Source of the DNA: Spirochaetes bacterium ADurb.Bin110 | Lineage (GTDB): Bacteria; Spirochaetota; Spirochaetia; Treponematales; Rectinemataceae | DNA length: 32,370 bases | Direction of reading: 5' to 3' | Assembly: GCA_002070755.1 (NCBI GenBank) | Contig: MWDY01000175.1 | Coordinates: 1-32,370, forward strand | In this document: one piece after another, positions 23,168 through 30,494 of the stretch | Layout: every line of letters starts with the position of its first letter | Numbering within the stretch: position 1 is the first letter of the stretch | Notes under the pieces: model-generated | What the model saw: the letters and a program-made list of their open reading frames with translations, nothing else | Told to the model about the DNA's origin: nothing | Database searches by the model: none | Translations under genes and position numbers: made by a program

Positions 23168-23986
23168 ATGATTCGCATATTATTCGAAAACCATGAGTTC
23201 ATCGTTATAGACAAACCAGCGGGACTTGCGGCCCAGCCTGGGGAGGGCCTACGCGATGATGTCATTTCAGCTCTCGAGCGCCAGCTAGGATACAGGCTGT
23301 TCCCAGTCCATAGGCTCGACAAGGAGACAGCGGGCTGCATGATGCTCGCAAAAGATGCCAAGGCTGCCAACGAATGGTCAAATCGCCTTGCAAGCCGAGA
23401 GATAACCAAACGCTACCAAGCTTGGGTCGCCGGAGTACCCTCTAAGCGGAAAGGGACAATTGAGGATGCCCTTGAAGGAAAAAGAGGAACTCAGGCTGCA
23501 TGTACTCTTTGGACTTTACATGAGACCTGGCTATTTCCCTTGCAAGAGCACTTCGATAGCCATTTTGATGCGCAAGACAAAGAGCATGTCTGCAATGAAA
23601 TAGAGTTAGCTAATCAATATCCAGCTCATGTTCGAGTCGATGCTGCAGAAGCCAATTCTTTGACGCTTTCGCTTTTGGGGTTGGAGCTAAGTACAGGGCG
23701 TATGCATCAGATTAGGCGTCATTTGGCAGGTATTGGCCTGCCAATTCTTGGCGATGATAAATATGGTAATTTTTCACTCAATAAGGCTCTACGGAAAAAA
23801 GGCATAAGACATCTCATGTTATGGGCGTATGAACTCGTGCTGCCTTGGCCATCTCTTCAGCCGCCCAATATGACAATTCTTGCGACTGAACCTCCTCATT
23901 TTATCTCTCTTAGGGGAATTTTAGAGCGCGAAGGCAGAGTGCTCGATAGAAACATAATAGGACTAGGCGATGAGAAAACCATTTGA
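23168..23986 (+). CDS. RluA-family pseudouridine synthase
   Basis: This enzyme isomerises uridine to pseudouridine in rRNA or tRNA. It has 272 residues. The N-terminus ILFENHEFIVIDKPAGLAAQ and the catalytic motif HRLDKETAGCMML (Asp 51) define the family. ITKRYQAWVAGV and LELSTGRMHQIRRHLAGIGL followed by PILGDDKYG are the other conserved blocks. An insert of about 35 residues rich in acidic and His residues (near 115-150) interrupts the catalytic domain. No S4 RNA-binding domain is present, which is closer to RluA or TruC than to RluC or RluD; the target site is unknown. The 3' end overlaps the next gene by 17 bases. Confidence 0.93.
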   Translation: MIRILFENHEFIVIDKPAGLAAQPGEGLRDDVISALERQLGYRLFPVHRLDKETAGCMMLAKDAKAANEWSNRLASREITKRYQAWVAGVPSKRKGTIEDALEGKRGTQAACTLWTLHETWLFPLQEHFDSHFDAQDKEHVCNEIELANQYPAHVRVDAAEANSLTLSLLGLELSTGRMHQIRRHLAGIGLPILGDDKYGNFSLNKALRKKGIRHLMLWAYELVLPWPSLQPPNMTILATEPPHFISLRGILEREGRVLDRNIIGLGDEKTI

Positions 23987-24410
23987 GATTTCGACTGGTG
24001 CATGGTGGGTAGTTGTCGATGGTCGTACCATTGCTGTCCCTTCATTTCATGAGAGCTGGCTGGCTTCGCACCCTGGAATAGCTGGTGGAGCTCTTCACAC
24101 AATCGATTTTGTGGAAAAAAGTGGCTGGCTATCGGTAACACTCTATTCCGAGGGGCTAATCGAAGTCATAAGCCGCGATATCCTCGATAATCGCCAGCGC
24201 GAGGCCCTGAAGCAGCTCCTCGAAATCAATAGATCCATTATTCGGAAAATGGTGCTTTTTGTGCCATCCATCGATGGCTGCTTCACTGCAGAAGATTCGA
24301 TCTTCGATGATTGGGAGCAGCTTTCGAAGCAGATCGAGGCCTTTGCCGCAAAAGAAACCAAGAAAGACTTGTCCGAAGAAGGCATGGAAATAGATAGCAG
24401 TCAACCATGA
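23970..24410 (+). CDS. Conserved-looking protein of unknown function (146 aa)
   Basis: I do not recognise a family. The 146-residue product is soluble and acidic, with no signal peptide or membrane segment. It starts MRKPFEISTGAWWVVVDGRT, has an aromatic N-terminal part, a helical centre (DNRQREALKQLLEINRSIIR) and a charged tail. The ATG overlaps the pseudouridine synthase gene by 17 bases, with AGGACTAGG just upstream, so translational coupling is likely. Codon and residue use look like a real gene, although shorter antisense frames overlap it. It converges with the DUF72 gene, leaving 13 bases between stops. Confidence 0.65.
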   Translation: MRKPFEISTGAWWVVVDGRTIAVPSFHESWLASHPGIAGGALHTIDFVEKSGWLSVTLYSEGLIEVISRDILDNRQREALKQLLEINRSIIRKMVLFVPSIDGCFTAEDSIFDDWEQLSKQIEAFAAKETKKDLSEEGMEIDSSQP

Positions 24411-24423
24411 GCCAAGAGTATTT

Positions 24424-25215
24424 TCACAATTGCTGTTCGGCTAGGATAGATTGGAGATAGGCTGCATTCTTGGGTGCATAGCCATTTGAATGATTGTTGA
24501 ATGCAACAAATGCATTCTTGCTCTGCTTTGCCATGGCACGTATAAGTCGAGCTCGATCCTTTAGTTCTTGTTCAGAATAGCAGTATTCATAGCGACTTTT
24601 TGCATTGCCAGACCACCAAAGATCTGTATTGCGACCATGCAGGCGATAATAGCAAATGTCCGATGTTATGATAACTGATTCCGGAGGTAAGCCAGGCAAG
24701 TCGGGCCTGTCTACTGTTACAAGTCCAACCTTTAGTTTTCTAAGTGTTTCGAATACTCTATCTTGATACCATGTAGCATTCCTGAACTCGACGACCAGAG
24801 GAAAGTGCGAGAGCGCTGCTAGCAGGTTTGCAAGGTATTTGCGATTTTCGATCGTATAGGAAAAACGATATGGGAGTTGCACAAGGACACATCCCAGTCT
24901 ACCTGTCGAAGAGAGCGCTGAGACGGCGATAGAGAATTCATCGGCTTTGGCTTGCCAACTTTCATCGATTTCATGGGTAAGACTGCGATGTACTTTTAGC
25001 GAAATGCGGAAATCGCTAGGGGTAATAAGCGCCAGCCGTTGGAGCTGGTTGGGATTCGGCATGCGATACCATGTGTTATCCAGCTCTACGAAGGAAAATA
25101 CCAGCGAATAGTATCGCAGCATTTCATTCGAAGGGAGATCTGCCGGGTAGAATACGGTTTTCCATTCCTCGTAGGAAAATCCGCAGGTGCCAATATGAAC
25201 ATTGCCTATGTGCAT
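24424..25215 (-). CDS. DUF72 (YecE-like) TIM-barrel protein
   Basis: This is a 263-residue DUF72 protein. Typical features are the N-terminal HIGTCGFSYEEWKTVFYP, FVELDNTWYRMPN, FRISLKVHRSLTH, VLVQLPYRFSYT, LVVEFRNATWYQ, CYYRLHGRN and the C-terminal FVAFNNHSNGYAPKNA. The family adopts a TIM-barrel fold and its biochemical function is unsettled. No membrane segments are seen. The ribosome binding site is poor. It is divergent from the YggT gene, sharing a 61-base intergenic region. Confidence 0.9.
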   Translation of the reverse strand: MHIGNVHIGTCGFSYEEWKTVFYPADLPSNEMLRYYSLVFSFVELDNTWYRMPNPNQLQRLALITPSDFRISLKVHRSLTHEIDESWQAKADEFSIAVSALSSTGRLGCVLVQLPYRFSYTIENRKYLANLLAALSHFPLVVEFRNATWYQDRVFETLRKLKVGLVTVDRPDLPGLPPESVIITSDICYYRLHGRNTDLWWSGNAKSRYEYCYSEQELKDRARLIRAMAKQSKNAFVAFNNHSNGYAPKNAAYLQSILAEQQL

Positions 25216-25276
25216 CGATTTTTAGTATAGTAGGTATCGGTCTCTAAATAAAGAACTAATTTCCGGAGGATAATTC

Positions 25277-25870
25277 ATGATATTTTCAATTCTTGCAAAA
25301 ATAGTGAGCAGTCTCATATCGCTGTATATGGTTTTATGCATAATTCGAATATTTTTCTCCTGGATACCCTCGCTCACTGACACAAAATGGGGCCAGCTTA
25401 TTTCTCGTTTGACAGATCCGTATCTCAACCTTTTTCGCGATATTTCACTTTTTCGCACAACAGCGGTCGATTTTAGCCCTATAATAGCGCTCGCAGTATT
25501 GTCTGTACTCAATAATCTTTTCATAACACTCTCTTATGCTATGCGCATAACGCTTGGTTTTATTCTAAGCCTTTTATTGGATGCAGCATGGTCAGCAATA
25601 TCTTTTGTATTGGGCTTTTTCCTTGTGATTTCGGTTATTCGGATTATAGGTTTCCTTGCGCGGATAGCCGTGCTTCATCCTCTTTGGCAGATTCTGGATG
25701 GAATTATCAATCCTCTTCTTTTCAGAATAAACAAAATTATCTATCGTGGACGAGCGGTACAATATCTACAAGGTCTCATCACAGGCTTTGTTGTGGTTCT
25801 TGTGGTGCGCGCGCTGGGAGGCTTTCTCGTAAGGCTTCTTACATCTCTTTTGATGTCCCTGCCAATCTAG
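25277..25870 (+). CDS. YggT-family integral membrane protein
   Basis: This is a 197-residue membrane protein with two YggT-like halves. The first has LISLYMVLCIIRIFFSWIPS followed by LTDPYLNLFRDISLF. The second has AVLHPLWQILDGIINPLLFR. A long hydrophobic segment (LGFILSLLLDAAWSAISFVL) joins them, and a further membrane helix lies at the C-terminus. The position of DPYLNLFR after a membrane segment is diagnostic. YggT proteins are linked to cell-envelope or division functions and osmotic tolerance in some bacteria; no function can be assigned here. TTCCGGAGGATAATTC gives a strong ribosome binding site. Confidence 0.88.
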   Translation: MIFSILAKIVSSLISLYMVLCIIRIFFSWIPSLTDTKWGQLISRLTDPYLNLFRDISLFRTTAVDFSPIIALAVLSVLNNLFITLSYAMRITLGFILSLLLDAAWSAISFVLGFFLVISVIRIIGFLARIAVLHPLWQILDGIINPLLFRINKIIYRGRAVQYLQGLITGFVVVLVVRALGGFLVRLLTSLLMSLPI

Positions 25871-25913
25871 GATGAAGGTATAGCACAGATTACGACACAG
25901 ATTGCGGGACTCT

Positions 25914-28142
25914 TCAATAGTCTTTCAGATCTTCTATATGGAGAGCGATATAGGCACATAGAAAATTGAAGCCTGGATATGTAAGCTCGGGGTCCAAAAG
26001 TCCATCGCTGAGCATAAGAATAGAGTTTGTTATTCTAGGGCTTGCAAGAAGTAGCCGCGCAAGAGGAGCCGTATCCGATTCAGGAGCAAATAGAACATCC
26101 ACCGCTGAAATCCACGCATTCAATCTATCATCTCCGAGATTCAGATCCTCTGCGTATGCAATGAGCTGTGCAATGCCAGAGGAATTGTCATCGATGAATT
26201 CCGAATATAGAAGGTAGAATTCCTTATCAATGCCCAGAATTCCAGAAATGCTCAGTACGAGTTCGTCTGATACATTGGCTGGCCTATCCTCAGCTTTCAG
26301 ACAGGATATCAGTGTAGGAATCGAGTCTATTCTTCCAAAAAGCTCGAGCGCGTACGCTCCCGATATTCGAACTCGTGGGTTGTTCATGGATCGTATAAGC
26401 TGTTCGATTTTCTCAATTGCTTCAAAGGCTTCGAGCCTGGCAAGAGCTACCATAGCCATGCTCTGCAACATATAGTCTGGTCCATCCAGCGACTCGATAA
26501 GCGCTGGAATCGCAATGCTGGATCTTTGTTTGCCCAGAATTCGAGCTGCAACATAAGCTGTGGTATAGACATTGGCTTTTACCTCTCGTATCAAGGCGGC
26601 AATTGTCTCGTGATCGAGCTCGGGTATGGATTCGAGCGCAAGCAGAGCTTCCGATCGCACTTCGAAACGAGGGGAATAGAGATACTCTACAAGTTCTTTT
26701 TGTGTAAGGTTCGATTCCGACTTGCTGAGCTTTTGTATGATACGCACTTCTTCGTGAGCACTTGCGCTCTGGTCGAGTCTAGTCAATAGATCGAAAGCTC
26801 TCAGTTCTTTTGGAGAAAGCAAAATAGATATCGACTGGGTTACCGATTTTGCACCCATGTGTGGCAGATTTCGCATGCTATAAATGACAACCACAAGCCC
26901 TACACTGATTGCAGCGTAATAGAGTCTAAAGGCTCCAGCGTTTGATAATCCCATATTCGAAAAGATCTCGAGAATTCCGCCTCCAAGGAATGACCCCAGC
27001 GATCCTCCAATTCCATAGGCTAGATTGTAGATTACCGCTAAATCGAGCATCTTTTCTTTTGGCACCAGACCAAAATAATAGACCTGTGCAGCATTCTCTT
27101 CGCCAGCAAATCCAAAAGAGGAGAGAAAATGAACTATAGCCAAAAAAAGCGCGATAACCGATGGGGCGCCCATCAAGGTCGCCGAGTCCGGAATGAGAGC
27201 TATTGGGAGAAAGGATACAAATCCGATTGCGCTATAGATTATGAAAAGTGGCTTCGAGCCAAGGCGATCCACAACGAGGCGGGTTATAAGTCCCATAGTT
27301 ATGGAGCCGAGGCTCGCTACAATCGAGTATACCATTATTGCATCGTCGCCCTGCGTGAAGACTTCTTTTGCATAGACTGGCAGAAATGCGCGCCCCATTC
27401 CAGAAAGAAAGGATAGCAGCATGAAGGTAAATATAAATGCGCGAAATTCTGGCTGGACAAGAGCTTCTTTCGTGACGTCCCAGAGAGATTGCTCTTCTTT
27501 GCTGGAAAATGCTTCGGGTTCCGGCGTCTTGAATAATATGGCGCAACTGACAAGTCCCGTTATAATTCCAATGCCTATTGCAATTGTGTATGTCCATAGC
27601 GATGCTTCTTGGCCAAGCAAAAAAGCGAGAACTATGTTGGCGAGAATCGCTGCTACAGAATTAACAACAGATATGGTGACAAGATAGCGTCCCTGGTCGC
27701 TTCGAGGCTTATCGCCACCACCAGTGGATAATAGTCCCAAGACTGGATTGTTTCCAATGAGGGCAATTCCTCGGGCTATATGAAATCCTGCCGTCCCCAA
27801 AATGAGCATCAGAATCGCAAGCCCTATATGCCCCTTCGATGCGAATAAGGGAGCAAATAGGATGGGAACGAGAGCAATATATCTGATAACCCAGCCCCAG
27901 CCGAAAACCTTTATGATCGAAGACCGTTTGACCAGGCGTTTGCCCAGTGGCAACATAAAAAAAGTAACGTAGGCAAGCGCATTCAACAGGCCGATGATGC
28001 TGCTCTGAGCTCCTAATTTTAAGGCAAAAAGCGTGATGATCGAGCCGGAGACAAACACAAAAGAGAAGGAATTCAAAAAGTTGTAAATATTGAATGTCTT
28101 GCGTGCCTTCGCAAGCTTCTGAGCAGACAGCAGATTAGCCAT
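25914..28142 (-). CDS. MFS transporter with C-terminal HEAT-like repeat domain
   Basis: This is a 742-residue protein, far longer than a usual 400-residue major-facilitator permease. The first 430 residues contain about 12 membrane helices with MFS character (KLGAQSSIIGLLNALAYVTF, SLGSITMGLITRLVVDRLGS). The last 300 residues are soluble and show helical repeats: EYLYSPRFEVRSEALLALES, AALIREVKANVYTTAYVAAR, IPALIESLDGPDYMLQSMAM, IRSMNNPRVRISGAYALELF and IPTLISCLKAED, resembling HEAT/PBS-lyase repeats. That half would lie in the cytoplasm and may bind a partner or regulate transport. The substrate is unknown. There is no clear ribosome binding site. The gene is convergent with YggT and 67 bases downstream of mazG. 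Confidence 0.85.
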   Translation of the reverse strand: MANLLSAQKLAKARKTFNIYNFLNSFSFVFVSGSIITLFALKLGAQSSIIGLLNALAYVTFFMLPLGKRLVKRSSIIKVFGWGWVIRYIALVPILFAPLFASKGHIGLAILMLILGTAGFHIARGIALIGNNPVLGLLSTGGGDKPRSDQGRYLVTISVVNSVAAILANIVLAFLLGQEASLWTYTIAIGIGIITGLVSCAILFKTPEPEAFSSKEEQSLWDVTKEALVQPEFRAFIFTFMLLSFLSGMGRAFLPVYAKEVFTQGDDAIMVYSIVASLGSITMGLITRLVVDRLGSKPLFIIYSAIGFVSFLPIALIPDSATLMGAPSVIALFLAIVHFLSSFGFAGEENAAQVYYFGLVPKEKMLDLAVIYNLAYGIGGSLGSFLGGGILEIFSNMGLSNAGAFRLYYAAISVGLVVVIYSMRNLPHMGAKSVTQSISILLSPKELRAFDLLTRLDQSASAHEEVRIIQKLSKSESNLTQKELVEYLYSPRFEVRSEALLALESIPELDHETIAALIREVKANVYTTAYVAARILGKQRSSIAIPALIESLDGPDYMLQSMAMVALARLEAFEAIEKIEQLIRSMNNPRVRISGAYALELFGRIDSIPTLISCLKAEDRPANVSDELVLSISGILGIDKEFYLLYSEFIDDNSSGIAQLIAYAEDLNLGDDRLNAWISAVDVLFAPESDTAPLARLLLASPRITNSILMLSDGLLDPELTYPGFNFLCAYIALHIEDLKDY

Positions 28143-28209
28143 ATTGTCGAATATATACTATCGCTTAATGATGTGCTACTCGATACTATATCGGATAGCT
28201 AGTTGTTTT

Positions 28210-29109
28210 TCATATAGGTTCTCCCTTTTTCGCTTCGTTCCAGAATGTATCCATCTTATTCATATTCTCTTGATTCATCTCGAGATGCTGCTGTTTCATG
28301 CGTTCTTCGACATGTCGGAATCGTCGCGAGAATTTTTCATTGGTGCGATGCAGAGCGATCGAGGGATCGATGCCATAAAGTCGAGCCGCATTTATCACAG
28401 TAAAGAGAAGGTCTCCAAATTCCTCTTCAAGTGCGTCTTTGTTAGATATATTATCCGCAGTTTTTGCGGATTGGCATTCTTCGGATAAAACGACTCGGGC
28501 TTCTTTTAGCTCTTCTAGTTCTTCTTCCAGTTTGTTCCAGATATCTTGCTTTTGTTGCCAATCGAAGCCGACTTTTGACGCTTTTTTCTGAAGCTTGTAT
28601 GCTTTTTCTAATGGCGGCAAATTACGAGAAACTTCGTCTAGGATAGACTCCTTTTTTCTGCGGCCTTCGACCTGCTCTTTTATTTCGTTCCATTGTCTAA
28701 CAACTTGATCTGGACTATTGATCTCGGACTCACCAAATACATGAGGATGTCTCCGGACCAATTTACAGGCTTCATCGCACAAGCTATCAGCTACGGAAAA
28801 GCGTCCTTCCTGCTGACTTATATAGCCGACCATAGTAGCAAGAAGATATAGGTCTCCCGTTTCTTCTTTTATATGGAGGTTGTCATTTTCGGTTATGGCT
28901 TCTGCGAGCTCGTATGCCTCTTCGATAATGTTGCTACGTATACTCGATGGTGTCTGTTCAAGGTCCCAGGGGCAGCCATCGGATGCACGAAGGCGTGCTA
29001 TCACAGCATAAAAATATCTAAAAGCCTTTGCGGTCTTGTCGGCATCTGCGAGAATACTATCTACATTTTCTCCCGCGATATCTCGCAGAGGCATTGAATC
29101 TAAGTCCAT
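28210..29109 (-). CDS. mazG: MazG nucleoside triphosphate pyrophosphohydrolase
   Basis: This enzyme hydrolyses NTPs or dNTPs to the monophosphate plus pyrophosphate, clearing non-canonical nucleotides and modulating nucleotide pools. It has 299 residues with two MazG repeats. The first has DGCPWDLEQTPSSIRSNIIE, EEAYELAEAI and EETGDLYLLATM; the second has KVGFDWQQKQDIWNKLEEEL, EELKEA and EEEFGDLLFTVINAARLYGI. These supply the EExxE and ExxD metal sites. RRHPHVFGE lies between them. About 25 extra residues precede the first domain. AGAGGA is five bases before the ATG. The gene starts 16 bases after the LuxR-type gene, so the two are probably co-transcribed. Confidence 0.95.
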   Translation of the reverse strand: MDLDSMPLRDIAGENVDSILADADKTAKAFRYFYAVIARLRASDGCPWDLEQTPSSIRSNIIEEAYELAEAITENDNLHIKEETGDLYLLATMVGYISQQEGRFSVADSLCDEACKLVRRHPHVFGESEINSPDQVVRQWNEIKEQVEGRRKKESILDEVSRNLPPLEKAYKLQKKASKVGFDWQQKQDIWNKLEEELEELKEARVVLSEECQSAKTADNISNKDALEEEFGDLLFTVINAARLYGIDPSIALHRTNEKFSRRFRHVEERMKQQHLEMNQENMNKMDTFWNEAKKGEPI

Positions 29110-29125
29110 AAATTCCTCTATTGAG

Positions 29126-29932
29126 TTATTCTATGATATCAAAAGCAGCAAGCTTTGACAAAAGGTCCATTCTGTCTGCCGCGTTGAATTTGTGATAGAT
29201 ATGAGCAAAGGTATTGCGAACGGTCGATTCACTGACATGGTGCTTATAAGCGATTTCTTTAAAAGTAGCTCCGTGAAGGCAATCTCTTAGAAAGTCCATC
29301 TCTCGGTATGTAAGATTTAGATCTCTTAGGTTGATTTTATGGACCGGATTCGTTTTGCCAATCTGCCATCTATCTTGAATTATTGGAAGAAAATATATAA
29401 AAGAAAGAGATAGAAAGATAATCGACATAATAATGTCGAGGAAGAATTCTCTATGCGCAATAGCTATTAACCCTAAAATCAAGGCATAGTAGGAGACAAG
29501 GATACAGGCTTTGATTGTGGCTGCATGTCTAAAATAACCCAAGCGACTGAGTTCGATAGCCGCAATAATAAAGATGCACATGCTGTAAATAGAAGTAGAA
29601 TACCTTAGGAGAGTCAGCGGTAGTATAGCGATAACAAGGGCAGGCTCTAATAAAGCCAATTTTTTATGCAGGTGGATTATTAGAAAACCAAAAGTTAATA
29701 GACTCATAAGTATTAGCATTTCCAGCGGATAGTAGGATAGAAAAGCAATTCCAGGCATCAATGCCATCAATATGAAACATAAAACAAGGAAGATGCTCGT
29801 TGTCAAGAAAAACAAGAAGCTGGATTTTTGCAGATGCAACATAGTAGATGGATCTATTTCTGTGAACTTTTCTGTAGCATGGGTTGTATCATTTTTTAGA
29901 GTAGAGGAATTTTGTTTTTCAATGTTTTCCAT
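29126..29932 (-). CDS. Membrane-bound LuxR-type transcriptional regulator
   Basis: This is a 268-residue protein with an N-terminal cytoplasmic tail (1-35), about six membrane helices (37-184) and a C-terminal LuxR/GerE DNA-binding domain (204-262; LTYREMDFLRDCLHGATFKE, VSESTVRNTFAHIYHKFNAA). The membrane part has no recognised ligand domain, and the protein may sense a membrane or envelope signal. It leads a short operon with mazG. GGGGAATCGCT provides the ribosome binding site, and a TATAAT hexamer is seen at 29982-29987 (minus) without a clear -35 box. Target genes are unknown; an autoregulatory or mazG-related role is possible but only inferred. Confidence 0.88.
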   Translation of the reverse strand: MENIEKQNSSTLKNDTTHATEKFTEIDPSTMLHLQKSSFLFFLTTSIFLVLCFILMALMPGIAFLSYYPLEMLILMSLLTFGFLIIHLHKKLALLEPALVIAILPLTLLRYSTSIYSMCIFIIAAIELSRLGYFRHAATIKACILVSYYALILGLIAIAHREFFLDIIMSIIFLSLSFIYFLPIIQDRWQIGKTNPVHKINLRDLNLTYREMDFLRDCLHGATFKEIAYKHHVSESTVRNTFAHIYHKFNAADRMDLLSKLAAFDIIE

Positions 29933-30004
29933 AGCGATTCCCCATAATTAAAGTTTTCCTAATTTCTAATTGATATCAAATATTATATCTAATTACTGAA
30001 AAAC

Positions 30005-30367
30005 TCACGAAAGCATTGTTGCAATTCGCATGACTACCAGAGCTGTGGCAATTCCAATTGTATCCGCTCCAAAATCCTTCAAATCGAAGTGTCTTGTTAC
30101 TGTAAGGAGCTGGCTGATTTCGGTGAGAAATGCAAAAGCGCTGATTATAATAAGGCTCAAAAGGAATTTTGGGTTCATTTTTTTTAGAGCCCTGTGTTCA
30201 GCACAAAAAACTGCTGTCATAGCTCCAAAAAGAATCGCATGTATGAATTTATCAAGGCCAATAAGGCTTTGGGGTGCTTTTTGAAATGCTTGGGATGGTA
30301 TAAGAAGCAGAACGAGCACTGCTATTGCGCTTGCAATGGTCCACTTATATGATTTTATTGTATTCAT
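30005..30367 (-). CDS. VanZ-like membrane protein
   Basis: This is a small membrane protein of 120 residues with about four hydrophobic segments. The motif GLDKFIHAILFGAMTAVF (residues 37-54) and the polar run FLTEISQLLTVTRHFDLKDF followed by GADTIG match the VanZ-like family. Members are loosely linked with teicoplanin resistance in enterococci, but most have unknown functions. It stands alone, 72 bases upstream of the LuxR-type gene and downstream of the PFOR terminator. Its ribosome binding site is weak. Confidence 0.85.
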   Translation of the reverse strand: MNTIKSYKWTIASAIAVLVLLLIPSQAFQKAPQSLIGLDKFIHAILFGAMTAVFCAEHRALKKMNPKFLLSLIIISAFAFLTEISQLLTVTRHFDLKDFGADTIGIATALVVMRIATMLS

Positions 30368-30420
30368 CGAGTATTGTCACTCTAGAAGAAAATGGCCACA
30401 AAGGTCAATATTGGAAATTG

Positions 30421-30450
30421 AAAAAAGCCACCTCAATGCGGGGTGGCTTT
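30421..30450 (-). terminator. Intrinsic terminator of the PFOR gene
   Basis: On the minus strand AAAGCCACC (30450-30442) and GGTGGCTTT (30432-30424) form a 9-bp stem with a 9-base loop, followed at once by a run of T residues (bases 30421-30426 on the plus strand are A). It lies 45 bases past the PFOR stop and separates that gene from VanZ. Confidence 0.88.
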
Positions 30451-30494
30451 CATGTTCAGAAGCGAATCTTAACCGATAAAGGTTATTCTAGAGA

